The notes below the pieces were generated by a model that saw nothing but the letters and a program-made list of their open reading frames with translations, ran no database searches and was not told the DNA's origin. DNA of 39,966 nucleotides from Lutibacter sp. (GTDB lineage Bacteria > Bacteroidota > Bacteroidia > Flavobacteriales > Flavobacteriaceae). A program made the translations under genes and the position numbers. Location: NCBI RefSeq assembly GCF_021647475.1, contig NZ_JAKIUR010000030.1, positions 1 through 39,966 of the forward strand, given 5' to 3'. How positions within the stretch are numbered: the stretch's first letter is position 1; every line of letters starts with the position of its first letter. Below are positions 32,141-39,966 of the stretch, piece after piece.

Positions 32141-35100
32141 TTAATTGTTGTTAGTTTTAACGGATTCGTTAGTTTTGGCTTGTTCTGCTTTAATTTGTTG
32201 CAAATTATTTTTGGCTTGAGTGGTAACTTCTTCAAATTCAGGAAAGTTTTTTATGACACTTTCTAATATATAAGTTGCCTGAAAAGCATCGTTTAAATGA
32301 TAATAATTATCTGCCATTATCAGTAAACTTTTTGCCGCCCATAATTTATAAGCCGCATAATTTGCTGCAATATTTTTAATTATTTCATTTGATTGTCGAT
32401 AACTTCCTTCACTATTTTTAAAAAATGAGTTGTAATACAATGCTTCAGCTTTAAGTTCTCCTGAAGCAATTTTTGCTACTTTTTCATATGCTTTTTCTGC
32501 TTTTTCTAATTGGTTTGTTTTTATGGCAGAACGGGCAATTATAAGTTGTGAATCTGCAGAGGTTTCTTTATCAATTTTAGTGTTTTTCAATAATTTTTCG
32601 GCATAATAAACTGCTTTATCATAATTTTTTTGATGATAAAAGGCTTTCATTAAATTTGATTGTGCGTAAATAATAGTTTTTTTGTTATCAGAATTATTTT
32701 CTAATTTAGTTAATAGAGGAGCGGCTTTAACCCAATTTTTATTTTTTAAATAAATTAAAGATAATTGTACTAATGCTTTCTCTGTAAATTCATTTTCAGG
32801 ATGATTAATTACAAAAGCGTAATTAGGTATTGCTTCATTAGATTTGTTATTGGAATTTAATAGTTGTGCCAGATAAAAATTTGCCTGTAAACTATGCAAC
32901 CCATTTTCAAAATTTTGAAGATATTTTTTAAAAGTAGTAATCGCTTTTTTAGTATTATGTGCCAAATATTGTCTTTCGGCAGATTCATACATTGCATCAT
33001 CTAATTCAGCATCTGAAACAGAAACAAAATCTATGGTTTTTACCCAATTTGCATATTCATCTACTTTTCCTAAATCTACATATATTTGTTTTGTATTATT
33101 AACTGCTTGACGTGCTTCTGATGATTTTGGAAATTTTTTAACCAGGTTTTTATAAGTGGTTAATGCTTTTTCATTTTCATTGATATTATAATATATTAAT
33201 CCTTTTTTTAATTGTGCTTTTGGTATTAGCGGACTTCTTTTATAAGTTCTAATTAAATCATTAAAAGTTGCTATAGCTTTTTCAGTCTTGTTTTGTTTGA
33301 TATATGAATTTCCTAAAATATAAAGAGCATCATCTTTATAAATAGATTTAGCTGGTTGATTTATAAGGTTTTGTAGTTCTTTTATTTTGTTAGCTTCTTT
33401 TCCTAAAAAACCATAGCTAAGTGCAGTTTGAAATTGTGCATAATCTGAATTTTCATTCCTTGTATGTATTGATTTTTGGTAATAAGTAATAGCATTTGCA
33501 TAATTTTTTGTGACAAAATAGGAATCGGCAATACGTAAATAGGTATCATCTTTAAAATTAGTTTCTAGATTGTCCGTTGCAAAAAGTTTAAATTCACGAA
33601 TGGCATTATTATAATTTTTCAATTTAAAATAAGTATATCCTAAATTATAATTAATGGTTTTGAATTCATCAGCACTGCTAGCTTTATTATTTGCTAAAAA
33701 GGCTTTGAAATAGTTGAGTGCTTTTGTAAAATTATAGCGTTGATAATAACTTTCGCCATTCCAAAAATTAGCTTTTGCAGTAATGCTTTCATCATTTTTA
33801 TATTTTAAAGAAATCTCAAAATTTTCTATAGCTTGTTTGTAATTATGGGTTTTATAAAGTTCAATTCCTCTATAATAAGAAACTTGTTGTAATAAGTTTT
33901 TATGAGTATTATTTTTTGAAGAATTTAAATATTTTAAAGCTCCTTTAAAATCTTTAGAAGTTAAATAAGCACTAATAAGTAAGTTTTGTATTTCAGTATT
34001 TTGTTTAGATTTCGGGTATTTTTTTAAGTATTCTTGTAGAATATTAGTAACACTTTTATACGGATTTCCAATCTCGTAACTAATTTTAGCATAATTATAC
34101 CAGGCATCTTTTTTTATAATTTTATTAAAAGGTAAATTAGCAGCATTTCTAAAAGCATTTAAAGCTTCAGATTTTTTGTTTAGTTTTAAGTAACATTCGG
34201 CTAAATGATAATAGGCATTTTGTGCAACGGTGTTATTTCCGCCAATAATTTTATTGAAATTGTTAATAGCATTTTCATAATCTTTTTGTTTAAAATAAGC
34301 ATAACCTAGCAAATAATAATCAGTATTTGTCCATTTTCTACGTTTTCCTTTATAATTTTTTAGATAAGGAATAGCTTCTTTAAAATTTTGAAGATTGAAA
34401 TAACTTTCACCAATAATTTTTGAAATTTCAGAATATTCCAATCCTTTTGCTTTTTCTAAAAGTGGTAAACCATTGTCGATAGCTTTTTGGAATTTTCCTA
34501 ATTTAAAATTCATATCGGCTAAATAATAAGAGACTTTAGTTTTGAAAGTTGTGTTAGTTTCTACACTGCTTAAGTATTTTTCTGCAGTACTGAAATCATC
34601 TTGTTTATAAGCAATATAACCGTAATAATATTTAGCTTTTGCTCCATATTTTTGCGAAGTGAACAAGTTAAAAAATAACTTTTTTGATTTGATGTAATTT
34701 TTGTTTACAAATAAAGAATAGGCATATTTAAAGTTAAACTCATCTTGGTTGTACTTGCCAATATTTTCAGCATTTATTTTTGAATACCATTTGGCAGCGT
34801 AACTGTATTTCCCAATTTTAAAATAATAGTTTGCAACTTTTAAAAAAGCACTGTTTTGTTTAAGACTGGTAGGATAGTTTATCACAAATTGTTGCATTAA
34901 ATCATCAGAATTTGGTTGATTTAATTTAATGGCACAATCCGCAATATAAAATTCGCAATTAGCTTTTAATTCTGAAGTTTCACTAAAGGTGTTGCTGAGT
35001 TCTATAAATTGCTCTTGTGCAGCTTTATAGGATTTATTTTCATATAAACTAATGGCATTATCATAGCCAGTTAACGGGTTACTATTTATTGCCGTTTTTT

Positions 35101-35164
35101 GTGAAAACACCATTATAGTAACTAAAAATGTAATAAAGGAGATACCAATTTTTTTATTAATCAT
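32141..35164 (-). CDS. Giant secreted tetratricopeptide-repeat protein
   Basis: 1007 residues. Signal peptide MINKKIGISFITFLVTIMVFSQ, then TPR-type helical repeats nearly to the end, recognisable by recurring A/G/Y positions: YKAAQEQFIEL, GKYSYAAKWYSKI, DFSTAEKYL, KDYENAINNFNKI, NYANAITYYQKS, NEKALTTYKNLVKKFPKSSEA, NYDKAVYYAEKLL. No enzymatic domain. TPR proteins scaffold complexes; export suggests a periplasmic or outer-membrane-linked role. It is paired with the following barrel gene, so they may form one envelope complex (inference). Ends in an Ala/Lys/Asn-rich tail. Confidence 0.85.
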   Translation of the reverse strand: MINKKIGISFITFLVTIMVFSQKTAINSNPLTGYDNAISLYENKSYKAAQEQFIELSNTFSETSELKANCEFYIADCAIKLNQPNSDDLMQQFVINYPTSLKQNSAFLKVANYYFKIGKYSYAAKWYSKINAENIGKYNQDEFNFKYAYSLFVNKNYIKSKKLFFNLFTSQKYGAKAKYYYGYIAYKQDDFSTAEKYLSSVETNTTFKTKVSYYLADMNFKLGKFQKAIDNGLPLLEKAKGLEYSEISKIIGESYFNLQNFKEAIPYLKNYKGKRRKWTNTDYYLLGYAYFKQKDYENAINNFNKIIGGNNTVAQNAYYHLAECYLKLNKKSEALNAFRNAANLPFNKIIKKDAWYNYAKISYEIGNPYKSVTNILQEYLKKYPKSKQNTEIQNLLISAYLTSKDFKGALKYLNSSKNNTHKNLLQQVSYYRGIELYKTHNYKQAIENFEISLKYKNDESITAKANFWNGESYYQRYNFTKALNYFKAFLANNKASSADEFKTINYNLGYTYFKLKNYNNAIREFKLFATDNLETNFKDDTYLRIADSYFVTKNYANAITYYQKSIHTRNENSDYAQFQTALSYGFLGKEANKIKELQNLINQPAKSIYKDDALYILGNSYIKQNKTEKAIATFNDLIRTYKRSPLIPKAQLKKGLIYYNINENEKALTTYKNLVKKFPKSSEARQAVNNTKQIYVDLGKVDEYANWVKTIDFVSVSDAELDDAMYESAERQYLAHNTKKAITTFKKYLQNFENGLHSLQANFYLAQLLNSNNKSNEAIPNYAFVINHPENEFTEKALVQLSLIYLKNKNWVKAAPLLTKLENNSDNKKTIIYAQSNLMKAFYHQKNYDKAVYYAEKLLKNTKIDKETSADSQLIIARSAIKTNQLEKAEKAYEKVAKIASGELKAEALYYNSFFKNSEGSYRQSNEIIKNIAANYAAYKLWAAKSLLIMADNYYHLNDAFQATYILESVIKNFPEFEEVTTQAKNNLQQIKAEQAKTNESVKTNNN

Positions 35165-35264
35165 ATTTTCTTGTTCAAAAATTAATCTATGTTACTATAA
35201 CGCAATTTTTGTGAGTAATTGCATATTGCAAAAATTAATTTTAAAAGAAAAGTAGTATTAAAAG

Positions 35265-36491
35265 TTATTTTTCTGCAAGAAGTTTATTTATAAAGTTATT
35301 AAATTCAATTTTAAAATTTTCATAATATTTTCCGGTTGCAGGACCAGAAAAACCTGTATGAATTTTACGTACAATTCCTTTTTTATCAATAATAATTGAA
35401 GTAGGAAAAGACATTACATGATTAAGCATTGGCAGTGCTTTTGAGGCTCCATTATTTTTGTATGTGCCAGCAATTAAAAAATCATAAGTAACGTTTAAAC
35501 GCTTTTTCATATTCTCAACTCTTGCTTTAGCATAGTTGAAATCGGGTTTTGCTTCAAAAGCCAAACCAATAATGGCAACATTTTTATCTTTATTTTTTTT
35601 ATACCATTGTGAATAGAAATTTGTTTCATCCATACAATTTGGACACCAAGTTCCAAAAATTTGTAAAATCACTACTTTATTCTGATATTTTTTATCCGTT
35701 AATGAAACCATTTTTCCGTTTAAATCAGGAAATTTGAAGTTGATTTTATGGAATCCTTCTTTTAAAAAGGTAAGTTTATTGGCGTCGGGCAGAGTTGCAT
35801 TTTCATTTTTGGTAGCGGTAAAGGTTTCATGAGAAGATTTACCAGACCAAAAATCACCTACAAAAGTACTATCAGATTGTTTGGTTGCTTTAAAAATAAA
35901 GGCATGATTTCCGTCAAAAGAATATAACGTAAATTGGTTGTTTTTAGTAAAACCTTGTAAATAGCGATAATCTCCAGTCGGTGTTAAAATTGTACCCGTA
36001 AGTTGTTGATTTTCAGTTTTAAATATTCCGATGCCTTTGTATTTATCATTGCCGTTAATTGAGTTAAAGGTCATATCCCATTTTCCATTAAAAATATCGG
36101 TTGATTTTTGGATTGGTTGCTTAGGATTAAAACTTGCATTAAAGGGTAATGTGTAATCTTTAATATAATTTTTTACATAAACTCCTGTAATTTTATTATT
36201 TTTAAATTTAGCTTTAATAGCAATATCAAAAATATGAAATGTAAAAAATAAGGAATCGTTTACAACTTTTACATCGGTCATTTTAAGTTTTTCCTTACCA
36301 TTTATTAAAGTAATTTTATAAGTGTTATCCTCTTTGCTTACTTCAAAATTAAAAGGAAGCTTTTTTTGTTGCATGGTAATTTCACCTTGCCAAATACCAG
36401 TTTTTAAGTGATTAACTTTTGGTTTAATATTACAGGAAATTAATAAAATAGTAGCTACTAAAAATAAGAATTTTATAAAATACTTGGTCAT
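35265..36491 (-). CDS. TlpA/ResA-like thiol-disulfide lipoprotein with N-terminal extension
   Basis: 408 residues. Lipobox ISC (Cys20) directs anchoring. Residues ~30-240 form a beta-rich extension (KTGIWQGEITMQQKKLPFNF, GKWDMTFNS) of unknown role, common in Bacteroidetes TlpA proteins. The thioredoxin domain (~248-408) has the active-site CPNC (Cys283, Cys286) in FGTWCPNC and the cis-Pro turn SFPTSIIIDKKG. It reduces or isomerises disulfides in envelope proteins. A TACATTTG -7 box (reverse strand of 36512-36519) is about 20 bp upstream of the ATG. Confidence 0.88.
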   Translation of the reverse strand: MTKYFIKFLFLVATILLISCNIKPKVNHLKTGIWQGEITMQQKKLPFNFEVSKEDNTYKITLINGKEKLKMTDVKVVNDSLFFTFHIFDIAIKAKFKNNKITGVYVKNYIKDYTLPFNASFNPKQPIQKSTDIFNGKWDMTFNSINGNDKYKGIGIFKTENQQLTGTILTPTGDYRYLQGFTKNNQFTLYSFDGNHAFIFKATKQSDSTFVGDFWSGKSSHETFTATKNENATLPDANKLTFLKEGFHKINFKFPDLNGKMVSLTDKKYQNKVVILQIFGTWCPNCMDETNFYSQWYKKNKDKNVAIIGLAFEAKPDFNYAKARVENMKKRLNVTYDFLIAGTYKNNGASKALPMLNHVMSFPTSIIIDKKGIVRKIHTGFSGPATGKYYENFKIEFNNFINKLLAEK

Positions 36492-36511
36492 ATTTTTTTA
36501 AATTTAGAATT

Positions 36512-36519
36512 CAAATGTA
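36512..36519 (-). promoter_or_regulatory. -7 box for the TlpA-like gene
   Basis: TACATTTG on the reverse strand matches TAnnTTTG, 21 bp from the ATG. No clear TTTG -33 element at the right distance, so this is a partial promoter call. Confidence 0.45.
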
Positions 36520-36558
36520 AACATTATGAATAAAAGACCCCTAATAATCATTAATTAG

Positions 36559-36589
36559 TTGACATATTACATTTAAATATTTAGCTTTG
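36559..36589 (+). promoter_or_regulatory. Bacteroidetes-type promoter for ftsE
   Basis: TTG at 36559-36561, 20-nt spacer, TAGCTTTG at 36582-36589: full match to the -33/-7 pattern, 18 bp before the ftsE ATG. Confidence 0.7.
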
Positions 36590-36607
36590 TTAAAATCAAA
36601 ATAATTT

Positions 36608-37297
36608 ATGTCTGAGCCAATTCTTACTTTACAAAACACTAAAATTTTTCAACGAGAAAATTTGGTACTCTCTGATGTTAATTTGCAAATTAATAAAGGC
36701 GATTTTGTTTATTTAATTGGAAAAACAGGAAGTGGTAAAAGTAGTTTAATGAAAACTTTATATGGAGATTTACCATTGATAAAAGGAGAAGGAACAATTG
36801 TTGGATTTAATCTTAGAAAATTAAAAGATAAAGAAATTCCTTTTTTAAGAAGAAAATTAGGTATTGTTTTCCAAGATTTTAAATTATTAAATGATAGAAA
36901 TGTTTTTGAAAATTTAAAATTTGTTTTAAAAGCTACGGGTTGGAAAAACGAAAAAGAAATTAAAGAAAAAATAAAAGAAGTATTAACCAAAGTTGATATG
37001 GAAACTAAGGATTTTAAAATGCCTTTTCAGCTTTCGGGAGGTGAACAACAACGAGTTGCCATTGCACGTGCATTATTAAATAATCCAGATTTAATTTTAG
37101 CAGATGAACCAACGGGTAACCTTGACCCAGCAACTTCAGTTGATGTTATGAATGTTCTAAAAGAGATTTATAACAGCGGTAAAACCATTTTAATGGCAAC
37201 GCATGATTATGCACTTATCCTAAAATTCCCATACAGAACTATAAAATGTGAAGGTGGTGAATTGTTTGAGGTTGTACAACAGAAATCTAGTAATTAA
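36608..37297 (+). CDS. ftsE: FtsE-like cell-division ABC transporter ATPase
   Basis: 229 residues, the compact size of FtsE. Walker A GKTGSGKSS (residues 38-46), Q-loop Gln89 in VFQDFKLL, signature LSGGE (142-146), Walker B LILADEPTG (162-170) and switch His199 in MATHDY. FtsE with FtsX regulates cell-wall hydrolases at the septum. The YLIGKTGSGKSSLMK and DFKLLNDRNVFENL blocks fit FtsE better than lipoprotein-release LolD, the main alternative. FtsX is not next to it; the following gene is a glycosyltransferase overlapping by one base (TAATG). Confidence 0.85.
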   Translation: MSEPILTLQNTKIFQRENLVLSDVNLQINKGDFVYLIGKTGSGKSSLMKTLYGDLPLIKGEGTIVGFNLRKLKDKEIPFLRRKLGIVFQDFKLLNDRNVFENLKFVLKATGWKNEKEIKEKIKEVLTKVDMETKDFKMPFQLSGGEQQRVAIARALLNNPDLILADEPTGNLDPATSVDVMNVLKEIYNSGKTILMATHDYALILKFPYRTIKCEGGELFEVVQQKSSN

Positions 37298-38187
37298 TGA
37301 TTTCAGTTTTAATTCCTATCTTTAATTTCAACGTAACTAATTTAGTTAAAGAAATTCATACCCAATTAGCGATTTTAAATATTAATTTTGAAATTATTTG
37401 TATTGATGATGCCTCAACAACTCACAACTTTGTTAAGAATAATACTATTGAGCAGTTAAATAATGTAACATTTATTAAATTAAATAAAAATATTGGTAGA
37501 AGTAAAATACGAAATCTCTTGGCTTTAAAATCTAAATATAATTGGCTTTTATTTTTAGATGTTGATGTAATACCTAAACAGCAATGTTTTATAAAAAATT
37601 ATATTGATTGTATCAATTCAAAGGAAGGAGAAGTTTATGTTGGAGGAATAAGCTATGAAAATATAAAACCAACTAAAGACAGATTATTAAGATGGATTTA
37701 TGGAAAAAAAAGAGAAGAAGTATCATTTAATAATAGAAAAAAAATACCCTATAAATATTTTTTTGGAGGAAATTTTTTAATTTCAAAAACTATTTTTAAT
37801 TCCATTAAGTTTGATGAATCTCTTAGTAAATATGGTTATGAAGATGTTTTATTTGCTTTATCATTAAAAATAAGAGGTATAAATATTGTACAAGTTAATA
37901 ATCCAATAATTCATTTAGGTATCCCTAAAACAAAAGATTTTTTGGTTAATATTGAACATTCTATTGAAAATTTAGCAATTCTTTGTGAAAAGGAGATATT
38001 ATTAAATGAAGTTAAAATTTTAAAAGTTTATGCTTTTTTAAATAGATATTACTTAATTTTTCCATTTGGATTACTTTTTTCACTTTTAAAACCTATGTTA
38101 GTGAGAAATTTAGGAAGTAAAAACCCAAAATTATTTGTATTAGATTTTTATAAATTAGGTTATTTATGTTTTTTAAAAAAGAATTAG
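37297..38187 (+). CDS. Family 2 glycosyltransferase
   Basis: 296 residues. The GT-A start ISVLIPIFN, IICIDDAS, LNKNIGRSKIRNLL and the metal-binding DxD motif LFLDVDVIP are visible, followed by FFGGNFLISK and YGYEDVLFALSL acceptor-site blocks. A hydrophobic C-terminal segment (YLIFPFGLLFSLL) may associate with the membrane. Donor and acceptor unknown; probably surface polysaccharide. Its ATG shares a base with the ftsE stop, and its end overlaps the convergent GT4 gene by 4 bp. Confidence 0.85.
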   Translation: MISVLIPIFNFNVTNLVKEIHTQLAILNINFEIICIDDASTTHNFVKNNTIEQLNNVTFIKLNKNIGRSKIRNLLALKSKYNWLLFLDVDVIPKQQCFIKNYIDCINSKEGEVYVGGISYENIKPTKDRLLRWIYGKKREEVSFNNRKKIPYKYFFGGNFLISKTIFNSIKFDESLSKYGYEDVLFALSLKIRGINIVQVNNPIIHLGIPKTKDFLVNIEHSIENLAILCEKEILLNEVKILKVYAFLNRYYLIFPFGLLFSLLKPMLVRNLGSKNPKLFVLDFYKLGYLCFLKKN

Positions 38188-39296
38188 TTAAGCTTAGTGT
38201 AAATTTCTATCAACTTTTTAGATTCATTTTCCCAATTATAAATTTCAGCAGCTTTTTTTAAATTCTCTTTCCAAGTATCATATTCTTTTTTGTTAGCTAA
38301 AATTTCATTTACAATTTTCGCTAATTTCTGAGGATTATGAGAAGTTGTAATTTTTCCAAGATTATTTTTAGTTATTAAACTAGCTACTTCCTTTCTGTTT
38401 GATGCTAAAATAGGAGTGTTACATTGAATATAATCAAATACTTTATTGGGTAAGCTATATTCATAATTTAGGTTTGTTTTTTTATCTAAAGATAATCCTA
38501 AATCTGCTACTTTTGTATATTTCAGTAATTCAGCATAAGGCATTTTATCTAAGATAATTACTTTTTCTTCTAATTTTAAAGATTTTCTTTTTTCTTTTAG
38601 CAATGTAAAAACATCTCCTGAACCAATAATATAAAGAATAGCATTTTCTACATATCGCATCATTTCAACTGCTTCTTCAGCACCTCTATCTATATTAATT
38701 CCAGAGCCTTGTAAAATAAGCATGCGTTTACCTTTTTTTATTTTTTTAATAAAGTTAGCTGAAGATGGTTCAATGTTTAGTTTTAGAGCTATATTTCTAA
38801 TAATCTGTACATTTATTGCGTATTTTTTTGTGTAAATAGATGCAATTGAACTATTTACAGTGTACATGTTTTTCAACTTTGGCACAATAAATTTTTCAAT
38901 TGTCAACCAAATGTTTTGGATAAAAGGTCGATGAATGAGCTCAGGAACTTCTGTAAATAATTCATGACTATCATACACTAATTTTGTTTTAAGAAATTTA
39001 CTAGCTAAAAAATTAGCCAATAAAGTATCTAAATCATTAGCTAATAATATGTTTGGTTTTGAAAAAAGAAGTTTAATAAATAAACGAATATTATATTCTG
39101 CATAAAATAAAAATCCTTTATTAAAAAGTAATTTAAATCGGTGAGTTTTATAGTTTCTAGAGATTGGTTTACTATTTGAAAGCTGCCTCCCAATTAAAAT
39201 AATTTCATAATTATTTTGAGATAGTGTTGTACAAATTCTATCAACGCGTTGGTCAGTTGTTAAATCATTGGTTACCGAAACTACTATTCGTTTCAA
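38184..39296 (-). CDS. Family 4-type (GT-B) glycosyltransferase
   Basis: 370 residues. The N-terminal Rossmann part VVSVTNDLTTDQRVDRIC, NILLANDLDTLLA and LVYDSHELFTE is typical of group 1 transferases; the C-terminal donor half has ILQGSGINIDRGAEEAVEMM, AELLKYTKVADLGLSL and SLPNKVFDYIQCNTPILASN. The only start that keeps the standard N-terminus is TTG at 39294-39296; upstream in frame there is no ATG before a stop. Converges on the GT2 gene with a 4-bp 3' overlap and no terminator between. Likely surface glycan synthesis. Confidence 0.85.
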   Translation of the reverse strand: MKRIVVSVTNDLTTDQRVDRICTTLSQNNYEIILIGRQLSNSKPISRNYKTHRFKLLFNKGFLFYAEYNIRLFIKLLFSKPNILLANDLDTLLANFLASKFLKTKLVYDSHELFTEVPELIHRPFIQNIWLTIEKFIVPKLKNMYTVNSSIASIYTKKYAINVQIIRNIALKLNIEPSSANFIKKIKKGKRMLILQGSGINIDRGAEEAVEMMRYVENAILYIIGSGDVFTLLKEKRKSLKLEEKVIILDKMPYAELLKYTKVADLGLSLDKKTNLNYEYSLPNKVFDYIQCNTPILASNRKEVASLITKNNLGKITTSHNPQKLAKIVNEILANKKEYDTWKENLKKAAEIYNWENESKKLIEIYTKLN

Positions 39297-39325
39297 AAGG
39301 TTTTGTTTTAATGCAAAGTACTAAA

Positions 39326-39559
39326 TTAAATTCTTTTTCTTTTAACAGTTAGGTAGTAAATATTAGCCATTAAGATAAAGCCATTTGTTATTATAATTGG
39401 CCAAGATATATTTAACATATAGCCATAAACAACAAATAAAATTGCACCTATTGAATTGATAACACGTAAAGTGTTAACGTTTTTCATCATAAAAGAAATA
39501 ATTAGTGCTAGGGAAGCCAAATAACCAACCCATTCCGTATAAGAAACATTTAAGATCAT
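39326..39559 (-). CDS. Small three-helix membrane protein, YgjV/SemiSWEET-like in shape
   Basis: 77 residues. Three predicted membrane helices: EWVGYLASLALIISFMM (9-25), VINSIGAILFVVYGYML (33-49) and WPIIITNGFILMANIYYL (53-70), with basic residues at the end (VKRKRI). The pattern LRVINSIGAILFVVYGY resembles small YgjV-like membrane proteins, but there is no PQ-loop motif. Function unknown. The start ATG at 39559 has an A-rich upstream region; the terminator at 39617 separates it from a candidate upstream RNA. Confidence 0.7.
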   Translation of the reverse strand: MILNVSYTEWVGYLASLALIISFMMKNVNTLRVINSIGAILFVVYGYMLNISWPIIITNGFILMANIYYLTVKRKRI

Positions 39560-39604
39560 TTTTTAAAAATAAATTGAGGACAAATATAGGATTAATAAGG
39601 TTTA

Positions 39605-39688
39605 TAAAAAAAGAAACCTCACTCTAAAAGAGTGAGGAAAATTGCTATGAAAAAGATTGATAAGCCTAAACTTATCGTTGCAAATATA
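39605..39688 (-). ncRNA. Candidate small RNA or attenuated leader upstream of the small membrane protein
   Basis: On the reverse strand a -7 box TATATTTG (39688-39681) is followed by a 5' hairpin GATAAG/CTTATC (39676-39659), then a perfect 9-bp terminator stem CCTCACTCT/AGAGTGAGG (39637-39617) and a TTTCTTTTTTT tract. The unit is about 70 nt with promoter, structured body and terminator. It could be a stand-alone sRNA or a leader attenuating the 77-residue membrane gene. No -33 box was found. The rest, 39689-39905, shows no gene. Confidence 0.4.
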
Positions 39689-39905
39689 CAAAGAATTTTA
39701 ATATCTACACTATGTTTTTGTTAAAAAAGATATAAAAATTAGTTAAAATTTAATTTGATAATTATTTTTTGAGTCAAATAATTAATTACCTCAGTTTTTG
39801 AGTAACCATTTACTAATTAAACCCGTTGTGCATTTTGAGAAAATTTCGTCAATTCCTTTAGATTAGCAAACTGATAAAAACATTTAAATTTGTTAAAAGA
39901 AAAAG

Positions 39906-39966
39906 AATGGGGTGAACTAGGTCAGTTCGTAGTTTTTGATAACTAACACTCGTATTAGTCCCCATT
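39906..39966. other. Structured palindrome at the window edge, three-way-junction fold
   Basis: AATGGGG (39906-39912) pairs perfectly with CCCCATT (39960-39966) and encloses hairpins GAACT-AGGTC-AGTTC (39914-39928) and ACTAA-CACTCGTA-TTAGT (39942-39959). A TAAATTTG -7-like box precedes it at 39885-39892. It could be a repeat element, a mobile-element end or an RNA; unidentified. Confidence 0.4.

Noticed and set aside
39649..39726. Small + strand ORF MKKIDKPKLIVANIQ...
   Set aside because: Only 25 codons, no homology recognised, and it lies over the hairpins and promoter-like box of a better-supported - strand unit.
39786..39900. Possible 3' end of a - strand gene (…FANLKELTKFSQNAQRV, stop near 39820)
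   Set aside because: The frame is closed by a stop about 35 codons upstream, near 39925, and the window ends soon after, so a real gene cannot be supported.

Overview
The window looks like a chromosomal segment of a low-G+C member of Bacteroidetes, most likely Flavobacteriaceae. Pointers are the flavobacterial promoter grammar (TTTG or TTG, 19-20 nt, TAnnTTTG), A-rich start regions without Shine-Dalgarno sequences, split methylmalonyl-CoA mutase genes linked to a DivIC/FtsB-like gene and udk, and secreted fibre proteins with the N-terminal TGIGTTTPN block typical of this phylum.

Layout. Bases 1-7442 hold four tandem + strand genes for secreted repetitive fibre/adhesin-like proteins with similar stalks and unrelated C-terminal tips. 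Bases 7802-12138 (- strand) carry udk, a DivIC/FtsB-like gene, and the small and large methylmalonyl-CoA mutase subunits. Three - strand tRNA genes (Pro-TGG, Thr-TGT, Thr-CGT) lie at 12217-12607. A CxxC-less thioredoxin-like gene diverges from trxB, followed by an AspT/YidE-type transporter. Bases 15970-23454 form a full trp operon (trpL-E-G-D-C-F-B-A) with a Bacteroidetes promoter, a leader peptide with three consecutive Trp codons and an attenuator. An aminotransferase and ATP-type PEP carboxykinase follow. From 26655 to 36491 (- strand) lie a TlpA-like lipoprotein, a giant TPR protein, an outer-membrane barrel, an M28 peptidase lipoprotein, an amidohydrolase lipoprotein and a uracil-DNA-glycosylase-like protein. 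The right end has ftsE, two glycosyltransferases, a small membrane protein and an intergenic region with a candidate small RNA and a structured palindrome.

Main discovery candidate. The trp operon is colonised by short palindromes sharing an outer GTCAT...ATCT frame with variable but self-complementary stems. Between trpD and trpC a pair of these palindromes in inverted orientation tightly encloses a single-domain GIY-YIG nuclease gene, whose stop codon lies in the right palindrome. Between trpB and trpA sits an internally deleted relic of the same arrangement: left palindrome, a readable YVYILTNKN start of a GIY-YIG protein, then the right palindrome. Two further palindromes are inserted in frame inside trpF, encoding extra peptides in an otherwise normal enzyme. 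Together these suggest a REP-like element family with a GIY-YIG nuclease as possible mobiliser, including small non-autonomous derivatives, one kind of which is tolerated inside coding sequence.

All calls come from reading the sequence. No database search, folding program or alignment program was used.
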